A DNA stretch of 12,209 nt, taken from the NCBI RefSeq assembly GCF_019052655.1, contig NZ_JAHQVB010000058.1, positions 1 to 12,209 of the forward strand, given 5' to 3'. Below, piece after piece: positions 1 through 6,416 of this stretch; the first letter of the stretch is position 1; every line of letters starts with the position of its first letter. The notes under the pieces were generated by a model, which ran no database searches, had not been told where the DNA came from, and was given only the letters and a program-made list of their open reading frames with translations. This stretch comes from Holdemanella porci (GTDB taxonomy: Bacteria > Bacillota_I > Bacilli_A > Erysipelotrichales > Erysipelotrichaceae). Made by a program: the position numbers and the translations under genes.

Positions 1-45
1 GTTTTCTAAAAACTCTTTCATAATTTTGTCTTTTGATTTATTCAT
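1..45 (-). CDS. 5' end of an unidentified gene (runs off the window)
   Basis: A reading frame opens at the ATG at 45-43 on the minus strand and encodes MNKSKDKIMKEFLEN before leaving the window. The short basic start resembles the first helix of many small regulators, but 15 residues cannot identify a family. No good Shine-Dalgarno sequence precedes it. It lies downstream of the broken MATE gene on the same strand, separated by that gene's terminator. The start could also be chance. Confidence 0.35.
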   Translation of the reverse strand, partial: MNKSKDKIMKEFLEN

Positions 46-260
46 GTGATTTCATATACGAAATAAATTGAGGTTTTCCAAAAAGGATGTATTATTTTGA
101 TAATTTCACATAATTCAATCGGATTTCACAACATTTACCAAAGTTATACTAAATTTATGACAACATGGAATGTTATTCTATAAGTGCCTTAAAGATAAGG
201 CAATGAATATAGAAATAAACCAATATTCATATCTCTCTCCTAAAAAATAATAATAAACAA
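46..260. other. AT-rich intergenic region with two small hairpins
   Basis: No gene is supported here. Two adjacent perfect inverted repeats are visible: TGCCTTA/TAAGGCA at 185-191 and 196-202 (4-nt loop), and ATGAATAT/ATATTCAT at 203-210 and 223-230. Neither is followed by a T-run, so they do not look like terminators. On the minus strand the second hairpin contains an ATG preceded by GGAGAGAG that opens a 13-codon frame (MNIGLFLYSLPYL); this is probably chance. The region should also hold the promoter of the minus-strand gene at 45-1, but no convincing -35/-10 pair was found. Confidence 0.5.
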
Positions 261-301
261 AAAGGAACCATTCTAGACACCAACACTAGAATGGTTTCTT
301 T
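261..301 (-). terminator. Rho-independent terminator after the MATE gene
   Basis: GGAACCATTCTAG (264-276) pairs with CTAGAATGGTTTC (286-298) around a 9-nt loop, with one G-U pair and further A-T pairs outside. On the minus strand the stem is followed by TTTTTG. It begins within a few bases of the MATE stop codon (305-303). Confidence 0.85.
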
Positions 302-302
302 G

Positions 303-1634
303 TTATTCTTTCCAATTAATTTTTCGATAATATAAGAAAAATACAATACTTGATAAAGACCAAGTAAATGGATAAACCAAATATACAAATACAATGTTAT
401 GGAATAACATGTTCAACATTGTTAATAAGGTGACTCGCACAAGACACCAACATACAAGCATAACAACCATTGGAATCACAGACTTTCCTACTCCACGAAG
501 TACAGCCGACACACCATGGCTATATGCTAATAAAAAGAATAGAATCGTCGCATAATGAGCTCGTTCTACACCATATTGTATTACTTTTGGATCATCAACA
601 AATAAACGCATTAATGGAGTAGCAAACAGTGCAATCAATAACCCTATGGTTTCAGCCAAGCTGACGGAACAAACCAGTCCAAAATGAGCTCCTTTTCTAG
701 CCCTTTTATATTCTTTGGCTCCTCTATTTTGAGAAACAAACGTAGTTAAAGCCATCATAAAACTTGTGATTGGCAAAAACGCAAAACCCTCAATTTTTGT
801 ATAGGTACCAATACCAGCCATAGCCAAGGATCCAAACGAATTGATATTCGATTGTACAACGACATTTGATATTGAAATTAAACTATTCTGAATTCCCGTT
901 GGAATCCCCATTTCCAATATTTCCTTACCTACATCAGCATGTATACGAATCTCAGAAAGATGTACCTGATGACTTTCATTTGTCCGAATCAATAGATACA
1001 AACAAAGAGCAGCACTTAAAAACTGCGATAGAATCGTAGCCAAAGCAGCCCCTTCTACATTCATATGAAGTCCTGCTACAAATATGATGTCCAATACAAC
1101 ATTTACACAACTTGATACAATCAAGAAATATAATGGATGTTTGCTATCTCCTACTGACTGCATAATACCTACACAAGAATTGTATAGAATCATTCCTAAA
1201 GACCCTAAAAAATAAATTTGTAGATATACAGTGGATAAATGAATCACATTTTTTGGTGTTGACATCCACCCTAACAATACAGGTGCCTACAAGTATCCAA
1301 AAACGGTTAAGCCAATCCCAAAAATCAATCCAAACGCCATAAGTGTATGAATCGCATTCTGCATTCTTTCTTTATCATTCGCACCAAAGTAGCGTGCAAT
1401 GACCACTCCTGCACCTACGGATATTCCTTGAAGCAAACTAGTCAACAAAAAGATCAATTCCCCACAAGAAGTAACGGCCGCAAGGCTTGAACTTCCCAAG
1501 TAGTTTCCTACAATCAAGGAGTCCGCGGTATTATAAAGTTGTTGAAATAGATTGCCTAGAAACACAGGAAACGCAAACAGAAGCATTTGTTTCCAAATCG
1601 TTCCAGACGTCATTAACATTTGATTCTTTTTCAT
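303..1634 (-). pseudogene. MATE family multidrug efflux transporter, interrupted by an in-frame TAG
   Basis: Members of this family are multi-pass inner-membrane antiporters that export drugs and cationic toxins in exchange for Na+ or H+. The N-terminal part (FPVFLGNLFQQLYNTADSLIVG) is a classic MATE first helix. The rest carries the expected second half, with QNRGA and a C-terminal run of hydrophobic helices. Both parts lie in one frame: codon 116 (1289-1287) is TAG, between GYL and APVLLGW, where relatives usually carry a hydrophobic residue. One change (for example TTG to TAG) explains it. Without the stop the protein would be about 443 residues, normal for the family. The chosen start is the ATG at 1634; a GTG at 1649 and ATG at 1640 are alternatives, and none has a clear ribosome binding site. 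A restart at a TTG (1277) is possible but would give a truncated pump. It follows the AraC gene on the same strand, with a terminator between. Confidence 0.85.
1287..1289 (-). other. Premature in-frame amber codon in the MATE gene
   Basis: The minus strand reads GGA TAC TTG TAG GCA CCT GTA TTG. The frame is uninterrupted before and after, so this is a single nonsense codon and not an indel. TAG also ends the oleate hydratase, DUF349, ThrE first-subunit and M20 genes here, so routine reading of TAG as sense is unlikely. Confidence 0.85.
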
Positions 1635-1661
1635 GTACATATCATACACTATTAGCGCAAG

Positions 1662-1684
1662 AAAAAAAGCCCATTTCTGGACTT
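1662..1684 (-). terminator. Terminator overlapping the AraC stop codon
   Basis: On the minus strand AAGTCCA-GAAA-TGGGCTT forms a 7-bp stem (one T-G pair) with a GNRA-type tetraloop, followed by a run of seven T. The stem starts inside the TAA stop codon (1685-1683) of the AraC gene. It separates that gene from the MATE gene, whose start is only about 28 bp further on. Confidence 0.8.
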
Positions 1685-2852
1685 ATTGAGAAATGCTCTT
1701 GGCATAATCCGTTGGAGAAATCCCATACTGCAATTTAAACTTTCTAGAAAAGTAGTGAATGGAAGTAAATCCTAAAATATCAGATATTTCTGAAATCGTC
1801 TGATTATGCTCATGAATCATGATTTTAGCCTGATTCAATTTCACGTTGGAAATATATTGTTTTGGCGTAATATGAATATTTGACTTAAACAAATTCTGTA
1901 GACTCGACCTCGAAATTGAGAACTTCGTACACAAATCTTCCACCGTAAACTGTTTATATACATTATTATTGATAAAAACCAAAATTTCATTCAACAACGT
2001 ACTCTCATAATGCTCTTGCATCGGATTCGCCGTTATAGAAATCGATTCCTCTACCTCATCATCAAATTGATATAAAAGAATTAGAATCTGTTTTAAATAC
2101 AATAGTACGAGTTCTGAATTCAAATGACCATCGGACTGAATGGATTTCATAAATTCAGACAACACTTGATAAATATCTTTTCGCGTATGAAAAACACGAT
2201 TCTTTAAATCGCCAGGCAACTTATTATCCATATCAAACGTAATCGTCAGATATGAACAAGTACTCTGACTATCTGTACTTTGTGTATGGAACTGTCCCGG
2301 ATAATATAAAATCAAATCATATTTAGACAATCTGTAACTATGACCATCTACCGTCGTATCCAAAGTACCATGATCAATATATGTCAATTCATAATAATCA
2401 TGTGACTCACCAGGAAATGTATAATTCGATTTACGAACCTGGTAAAAACATGTAAAGATCTCTTTTAAATTCATCTTTGAAACCAAAGGCTGATACGAAT
2501 ATGGAGTCTCCATCATCTTCTGATTCATTCCATGACTTGAATAATGAATTTGAAGCACACTCTCTTTTGAGATAGAAACATAATTAAAATAAATATCTGG
2601 TTTTAAACGAACAACACGGTGAATCACATATTCCTCAAACTTTTTACCATCTTTACTCACCACTAACATGATAATTCCACTACGCGTATCCAAATATACT
2701 GGATCGCTAGAATAATAAAATGAATCAAACGTTTTATTTGTGATTTTAAAATCGTTTTCAACATAATCAATCAAATGCCCTGCATTATGATTTACAGAAT
2801 AGAATACATCCCCAAACTTCTGGAATGAATAATTCGTAGTTCTCTTTTGCAT
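1683..2852 (-). CDS. AraC family transcriptional regulator
   Basis: This 389-residue DNA-binding protein ends in a typical AraC-type double helix-turn-helix at about residues 288-386, including FTVEDLCTKFSISRSSLQNLFK and the second-helix signature ISDILGFTSIHYFSRKFK. A cupin-like sensing domain sits at about 145-208 (YYELTYIDHGTL, then DLILYYPGQFHT), as in sugar-sensing AraC regulators. The first 130 or so residues are an extra region that I cannot assign. The ATG is preceded by AAGGAGAT (2868-2861 on the minus strand) at good spacing, and a TTTACG/TATACT promoter lies upstream. The only close neighbour downstream is the broken MATE pump, a plausible former target; this link is inference. The effector is unknown. 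Confidence 0.92.
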   Translation of the reverse strand: MQKRTTNYSFQKFGDVFYSVNHNAGHLIDYVENDFKITNKTFDSFYYSSDPVYLDTRSGIIMLVVSKDGKKFEEYVIHRVVRLKPDIYFNYVSISKESVLQIHYSSHGMNQKMMETPYSYQPLVSKMNLKEIFTCFYQVRKSNYTFPGESHDYYELTYIDHGTLDTTVDGHSYRLSKYDLILYYPGQFHTQSTDSQSTCSYLTITFDMDNKLPGDLKNRVFHTRKDIYQVLSEFMKSIQSDGHLNSELVLLYLKQILILLYQFDDEVEESISITANPMQEHYESTLLNEILVFINNNVYKQFTVEDLCTKFSISRSSLQNLFKSNIHITPKQYISNVKLNQAKIMIHEHNQTISEISDILGFTSIHYFSRKFKLQYGISPTDYAKSISQ

Positions 2853-2930
2853 ATAAATAAATCTCCTTAGTTTTATGCCCCTTATTATTTTTTGTTCTTT
2901 TTAGTTGTGAAAGTTATTTATCTATTAAAA

Positions 2931-2959
2931 AGTATAAACCCAAACAGTTTATTCGTAAA
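2931..2959 (-). promoter_or_regulatory. Sigma-A type promoter of the AraC gene
   Basis: On the minus strand TTTACG (2959-2954) is followed after exactly 17 bp by TATACT (2936-2931), close to the TTGACA/TATAAT consensus. It would give a leader of about 75 nt before the AraC ATG. Confidence 0.6.
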
Positions 2960-2973
2960 GTATTTTTCTGTAA

Positions 2974-3021
2974 ACAAAAACGCCTCATCTATCACATTAC
3001 ACGATAAATAAAGCGTATTTT
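2974..3021 (-). terminator. Probable terminator of the small broken gene
   Basis: On the minus strand an AAATACGC arm (3020-3013) and a GCGTTTTT arm (2983-2976) pair at their bases. An inner TTTATC/GATAGA stem lies between them, and a T-rich stretch follows. The structure is imperfect, but it sits directly after the stop codon at 3025-3023. Confidence 0.45.
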
Positions 3022-3022
3022 A

Positions 3023-3292
3023 TTATCTCATTTTTTCAATTAAAGGAACAATCACACTATCAATTATTCTGCAATTTGTCGTTCTTTCATCCCCATAATA
3101 GTATTCTTTAAATTCATCTAACGACAAACTCACTATTGTGACCAAAGACATTTCTCTATTATCGCATTTTCATATATATATATCTACGCTACAATGATTC
3201 AGAAAAACATTATATCCTGTATCATTCCTATAAAAGCGAAAACAATCCAAGAAAAATACACTCATTTGCGATTCATCTACGGATATACGCAT
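3023..3292 (-). pseudogene. Small unknown gene interrupted by an in-frame TGA
   Basis: From the ATG at 3292-3290 the minus strand encodes 40 residues (MRISVDESQMSVFFL... ending VDIYI). A TGA follows at 3172-3170, and the same frame then stays open for 48 more codons (KCDNREMSLV... ending VIVPLIEKMR) to a TAA at 3025-3023. Support for a real gene is the SD-like GAGGTGG just before the ATG, a TTTTGT/TATAAT promoter placed so that this ATG is the first one transcribed, and a probable terminator right after the end. The TGA adjoins an (AT)n run at about 3172-3181. I do not recognise a family; the translated pieces are mixed polar and hydrophobic with no signal peptide. It may be one broken 89-codon gene, or a 40-residue gene followed by a separate open frame. 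TGA ends the intact TetR gene, so the code here is standard. Confidence 0.5.
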
Positions 3293-3308
3293 ATTATCCA
3301 CCTCTTGC

Positions 3309-3337
3309 ATTATATCACTTCCCAAAATTTCACAAAA
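3309..3337 (-). promoter_or_regulatory. Promoter of the small minus-strand gene
   Basis: On the minus strand TTTTGT (3337-3332), 17 bp, then a perfect TATAAT (3314-3309). Transcription would begin near 3303, just upstream of the GAGGTGG ribosome binding site and the ATG at 3292. Confidence 0.5.
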
Positions 3338-3341
3338 TGTT

Positions 3342-3378
3342 TTGATTAAATTAACGAATGATAAAATTATAGTATAAG
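3342..3378 (+). promoter_or_regulatory. Probable promoter region for the tetR leader
   Basis: Two overlapping options exist on the plus strand: TTGATT (3342-3347) with AATTAT (3365-3370) at 17 bp, or TTAACG (3351-3356) with TATAAG (3373-3378) at 16 bp. They predict starts within about 10 nt of each other, at the edge of the first leader hairpin. This promoter is divergent from the one at 3337-3309. Confidence 0.4.
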
Positions 3379-3513
3379 TGTGCCTGAGAGAAGCACATCT
3401 ACAATATTCAAAGGGCCCTATTACAGCTAGGGCAAGGCAAAATTCTGTTTGTTACAGCCACTCAGAATTTAATGTTCATGGTCTCCTAAGAATTGACGGG
3501 AGACCCTTTTTTT
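3378..3513 (+). ncRNA. Structured leader RNA ending in a terminator, upstream of tetR (unknown class)
   Basis: Four hairpins follow each other: TGTGC/GCACA (3379-3383, 3393-3397); GCCCTA/TAGGGC (3415-3420, 3428-3433) with loop TTACAGC; AAATTCTG/CAGAATTT (3440-3447, 3463-3470) with TTACAGC again in its loop (3452-3458); and the terminator GGTCTCC/GGAGACC. TGCCT (3381-3385) can instead pair with AGGCA (3435-3439), which would disrupt the first hairpin and enclose the second. Alternative pairing plus a terminator just before a start codon is the architecture of a riboswitch or protein-controlled attenuator. I could not match it to TPP, purine, SAM, glycine, T-box or PyrR leaders. A free-standing small RNA is the other reading. 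The frame is open through this region by chance, which leaves a small possibility that it is coding. Confidence 0.5.
3480..3513 (+). terminator. Rho-independent terminator inside the tetR 5' region
   Basis: GGTCTCC (3480-3486) pairs perfectly with GGAGACC (3499-3505) around a 12-nt loop, followed by C and seven T (3507-3513). Only 14 nt separate its end from the tetR ATG, which leaves no room for a promoter. The regulator must therefore be expressed by reading through it. Confidence 0.8.
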
Positions 3514-3527
3514 ATTATTATTTTTGT

Positions 3528-4091
3528 ATGTCAAACCTAACTAAACTTGCTCTAGAGCAATCCCTAAAAAGATTCTTATTAAAGAAACCATTGGATAAGA
3601 TTACCATCAAAGATCTAACGGACGATGTTGGTATTTCAAGAATGTCTTTCTACTATCACTTTAAAGATATTTATGACCTTGTCGAATGGTCTTGTATTTA
3701 TGATGCCACAAATGCACTAAAAGGAAATAAGACCTACGACACTTGGCAAGAAGGTCTCACATCCATTTTTGAAGCCGTTCTTCAAAATAAGCCATTCATA
3801 TTGAATGTGTATCACACTACAACACAAGACAGTATCGAAAGATTTTTGTTCACAACCGTACACGACCTTATTTTAGGGGTTGTTAGAGAAAAGGCTCAAG
3901 GCACCAACATTTCAGAAGAACAAATCCAATTCATTGCCGATTTCTATAAATATAGCTTTGTAGGCATTATGCTCGACTGGATCGGCAAAGGCATGAATGA
4001 AGATTATAATGAAATCGTCTATAATATGGCCAATACTTTGCATGGTTCTATCGCAAATTCCATTTCAAACTTTACAAATGAAGCAAAATGA
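3528..4091 (+). CDS. TetR family regulator, DhaS-like
   Basis: This 187-residue protein has a TetR-type DNA-binding domain at about residues 5-50: ITIKDLTDDVGISRMSFYYHFKDIYDLV is the standard helix-turn-helix with the FYYHF signature. The remainder resembles the C-terminal domain of DhaS-like regulators, which form dimers and bind a ligand. The start was placed at the ATG at 3528 because the family begins there. The frame extends upstream to 3378, but across a terminator and leader hairpins. No SD-like sequence precedes the ATG, so translation may be weak. A strong terminator overlaps its stop codon, and the oleate hydratase starts 92 bp later. Control of the hydratase in response to fatty acids is the natural inference; the sequence does not prove it. 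Confidence 0.88.
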   Translation: MSNLTKLALEQSLKRFLLKKPLDKITIKDLTDDVGISRMSFYYHFKDIYDLVEWSCIYDATNALKGNKTYDTWQEGLTSIFEAVLQNKPFILNVYHTTTQDSIERFLFTTVHDLILGVVREKAQGTNISEEQIQFIADFYKYSFVGIMLDWIGKGMNEDYNEIVYNMANTLHGSIANSISNFTNEAK

Positions 4092-4118
4092 TAAAAAAAT
4101 TATCATCTTGCTTTTTTT
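4081..4118 (+). terminator. Strong terminator overlapping the tetR stop codon
   Basis: AAGCAA-a-ATGATAA (4081-4094) pairs with TTATCAT-c-TTGCTT (4100-4113) around AAAAA, with a single A-C mismatch, and runs into T up to 4118. The TGA stop (4089-4091) is inside the stem. It isolates tetR transcription from the hydratase gene. Confidence 0.9.
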
Positions 4119-4119
4119 G

Positions 4120-4163
4120 TTTATGGTTTTTTATTTTGATTCTCACTATTATGTAGCCATAAA
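4120..4163 (+). promoter_or_regulatory. Candidate promoter and inverted repeat upstream of the oleate hydratase
   Basis: Perfect 7-bp arms TTTATGG (4120-4126) and CCATAAA (4157-4163) flank 30 bp that include a -10-like TATTAT at about 4147-4152; a weak TGGTTT lies 17 bp before it. Because of the terminator upstream, the hydratase needs its own promoter here. The arms could be operator half-sites or an mRNA stem; which one is not decided by the sequence. Confidence 0.4.
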
Positions 4164-4183
4164 GAAAAAAGGAGGACATGTAT

Positions 4184-6145
4184 ATGTCAAAGAATACTGT
4201 AAAATTAGGCATTGCAGGCCTTACTGCTGCAGCTACAGGTGCTGCTTTATTTACCGCCAAAAAAGTGAACGATAAAAAGAAAGAAGAAGAAAAGACATCT
4301 ACAAGTGAATATCGTAATACAGAAAGAGGAAAATACGAAAAGAACTCTAAAGGTATTTACTACACTAATGGAAACTATGAAGCATTTGCCCGCCCAGAAA
4401 AGCCAGCTGGCGTCGATAATAAGAATGCATATATCGTAGGTAGTGGACTTGCTGCACTAGCGGCTGCTTGCTTCTTAGTTCGTGATGGACAAATGCCAGG
4501 AAAAAACATCCACGTATTAGAAGCAATGGATATTGCTGGAGGTGCATGTGATGGAATCTATGATCCCACTCGTGGATATGTCATGAGAGGTGGACGTGAA
4601 ATGGAAAACCACTTCGAATGTTTATGGGATTTATTCCGAAGCATTCCTTCCTTAGAAATTGAAGGGGCTAGCGTTCTAGACGAATACTATTGGTTAAATA
4701 AACATGATCCTAACTACTCATTGTGTCGTGCAACAATCAACCAAGGAAAAGATGCTCATACAGATGGTAAGTTTGACTTAAGTACAAAGGGTGCTATGGA
4801 AATCGCAAAATTATTCATGACACCAGACGAAGACTTATATGATAAGACAATTGAAGATGTATTTGATGAAGAAGTATTCGATTCAACATTCTGGATGTAT
4901 TGGAGAAGTATGTTTGCGTTTGAAAACTGGCACTCTGCATTAGAAATGAAATTATACTTTCAAAGATTCATTCACCACATTTCAGGACTTCCTGATTTCA
5001 GCGCGTTAAAATTCACAAGATACAACCAATATGAATCATTGATTCTTCCTATGCAAAAATATCTAGAAGCTCATGGCGTAGACTTCCAATTCAATACAGA
5101 AGTCACAAATGTTGAGTTTGAATTTGTAGGTGACAAAAAAATTGCGAAGACAATCGAATGCAAAGTCAATGGAACCGAAACCGGCATTGTATTAACTGAA
5201 AACGATTTAGTATTCGTGACAAACGGAAGCTGTACAGAAGGAACAATCTATGGAGATCAAGACCATGCGCCTAATGGAGATGCTGAAGTAAGAACAAGTG
5301 GATGCTGGAGCTTATGGAAAAACATCGCAAAACAAGATCCAAGCTTTGGTCATCCAGAAAAATTCTGTTCAGACATTTCAAAGACAAACTGGGAATCTGC
5401 CACAGTCACAACATTAGATGATAAGATTATTCCTTATATCACAAATATTTGTAAGCGTGATCCTCGCAGCGGAAAAACAGTTACTGGAGGTATTGTCACT
5501 TGTAGAGATTCAAGCTGGTTAATGAGCTGGACAATCAATCGTCAAGGACAGTTCAAGAACCAAGATCCAAACAAAGTATGCGTTTGGGTATATGGACTAT
5601 TCACAGATGTTGATGGTGACTACATTAAAAAGCCAATGAGAGAATGTACTGGTAAAGAAATTACAGAAGAATGGCTATATCACTTGGGTGTTCCAACGGA
5701 TCAAATTGAAGAATTAGCTACAAATTCAGCACGATGCGTACCTACAATGATGCCATACATCACTGCCTTCTTCATGCCACGTACAAAAGGTGATCGTCCA
5801 GACATAATCCCTGATGGATGTGTAAACTTCGCCTTCTTAGGACAATTTGCCGACACCCCAAGAGACACAGTCTTTACAACTGAATATTCAGTACGTACCG
5901 CAATGGAAGCTGTATATGGACTATTGGGTGTTGATCGTGGTGTTCCAGAAGTTTGGGGCAGCGTATATGATGTACGTGAATTATTAGATTCAAGCGTTAA
6001 ATTAATGGATGGTAAATCGCCACTTGAAATCAACCTTGGGCCTTTAAACGTATTCAAAAAACCAATTCTTAAGGCAATCAAGGGTACTGTAATTGAAAAA
6101 CTATTAAAAGATCACGATGTGATTAAAAGCAATATGAAATACTAG
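4184..6145 (+). CDS. ohyA: Oleate hydratase (myosin-cross-reactive antigen family) with N-terminal extension
   Basis: The enzyme adds water to the cis double bond of unsaturated fatty acids, turning oleate into 10-hydroxystearate (EC 4.2.1.53); FAD is needed structurally. The dinucleotide-binding motif YIVGSGLAALAA is at residues 83-94, and the signature RGGREMENHFEC at 135-146. Glu139 and Tyr258 line up with the catalytic Glu82 and Tyr201 of the Staphylococcus aureus enzyme. At 653 residues it is longer than most: about 57 extra residues precede the usual start (YYTNGNYEAFARP). They hold a hydrophobic stretch (about 6-25) followed by a highly charged KKVNDKKKEEEK linker, which suggests a membrane anchor. 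The ATG at 4184 is preferred to the one at 4178 because it lies 8 nt after AAGGAGG instead of 2. A 13-bp terminator follows. Such enzymes protect Gram-positive bacteria from toxic host fatty acids. Confidence 0.95.
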   Translation: MSKNTVKLGIAGLTAAATGAALFTAKKVNDKKKEEEKTSTSEYRNTERGKYEKNSKGIYYTNGNYEAFARPEKPAGVDNKNAYIVGSGLAALAAACFLVRDGQMPGKNIHVLEAMDIAGGACDGIYDPTRGYVMRGGREMENHFECLWDLFRSIPSLEIEGASVLDEYYWLNKHDPNYSLCRATINQGKDAHTDGKFDLSTKGAMEIAKLFMTPDEDLYDKTIEDVFDEEVFDSTFWMYWRSMFAFENWHSALEMKLYFQRFIHHISGLPDFSALKFTRYNQYESLILPMQKYLEAHGVDFQFNTEVTNVEFEFVGDKKIAKTIECKVNGTETGIVLTENDLVFVTNGSCTEGTIYGDQDHAPNGDAEVRTSGCWSLWKNIAKQDPSFGHPEKFCSDISKTNWESATVTTLDDKIIPYITNICKRDPRSGKTVTGGIVTCRDSSWLMSWTINRQGQFKNQDPNKVCVWVYGLFTDVDGDYIKKPMRECTGKEITEEWLYHLGVPTDQIEELATNSARCVPTMMPYITAFFMPRTKGDRPDIIPDGCVNFAFLGQFADTPRDTVFTTEYSVRTAMEAVYGLLGVDRGVPEVWGSVYDVRELLDSSVKLMDGKSPLEINLGPLNVFKKPILKAIKGTVIEKLLKDHDVIKSNMKY

Positions 6146-6150
6146 AAATG

Positions 6151-6183
6151 AAAAGGAAGAAAGCACTATACTTTCTTCCTTTT
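6151..6183. terminator. Bidirectional terminator between the hydratase and the small minus-strand gene
   Basis: AAAAGGAAGAAAG (6151-6163) and CTTTCTTCCTTTT (6171-6183) form a perfect 13-bp stem with a 7-nt loop. It can stop transcription from both sides, and it overlaps the stop codon (6184-6182) of the minus-strand gene. Confidence 0.85.
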
Positions 6184-6376
6184 ACATATCTAGCCAAATT
6201 TTAAGTCCCGTTGTATCTGCTCTACCCGATACGAAGGTAACTTCTACATTATGATATTTTTCACACTCTTTACGAATGTCCTTTACTTGGCCTTCTAATA
6301 CAACTTCATTTTTTTGATTATATAATATTATTGTTGTCTCTGGATAAAACAGCTTCATACATTCATGAAAATTCAT
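6182..6376 (-). CDS. Small protein of unknown function
   Basis: From the ATG at 6376 this encodes 64 residues, MNFHECMKLFYPETTIILYN... to the C-terminal GLKIWLDM. It is soluble-looking, with alternating hydrophobic residues (TTIILYN, VVLEGQV, VEVTFVSG) that suggest a small beta-rich fold, and one acidic-basic helix (DIRKECEKYH). I do not recognise a family. A weak SD (TGGGGT) lies about 8 nt before the ATG. A TTG at 6409 would extend it into the terminator of the upstream gene and is less likely. It lies directly behind the DUF349 terminator, so it is probably expressed by readthrough, and it ends in the bidirectional terminator. Confidence 0.65.
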   Translation of the reverse strand: MNFHECMKLFYPETTIILYNQKNEVVLEGQVKDIRKECEKYHNVEVTFVSGRADTTGLKIWLDM

Positions 6377-6391
6377 ATAATAAACCCCAAG

Positions 6392-6416
6392 AAAAAGAGA
6401 GTAGATCAACTACTCT
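6392..6416 (-). terminator. Terminator overlapping the DUF349 stop codon
   Basis: On the minus strand AGAGTAG (6416-6410) pairs with CTACTCT (6404-6398) around TTGAT, followed by CTTTTTCTT. The TAG stop of the DUF349 gene (6412-6410) is part of the stem. Confidence 0.8.

Noticed and set aside
193..236. Short peptide MNIGLFLYSLPYL on the minus strand after GGAGAGAG
   Set aside because: Only 13 codons, directly downstream of a terminator, no promoter seen, and formed from a palindrome; probably chance.
1287..3172. Recoding of TAG or TGA as an amino acid
   Set aside because: TAG ends four intact genes and TGA ends tetR, with terminators placed right at those stops; Trp is encoded by TGG.
3378..3400. 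TPP riboswitch, because of CTGAGA
   Set aside because: The conserved second TPP half (GAACCTGAT...) is absent and no thiamine gene is nearby.
3410..3470. LicT/BglG-type RAT antiterminator (TTAC...GC...GGCAAAA)
   Set aside because: Only scattered bases agree; the 3' arm does not overlap the terminator stem as in true RAT sites, and no PTS or BglG gene is present.
3378..3527. Long TetR version starting at GTG 3,378, adding 50 residues
   Set aside because: The added codons run through four hairpins including a perfect terminator, the residues look non-coding, and TetR proteins begin at the later ATG.
5701..6081. 126-codon open frame on the minus strand inside the oleate hydratase gene
   Set aside because: Antisense shadow of a well-conserved coding region, with no ribosome binding site or recognisable protein.
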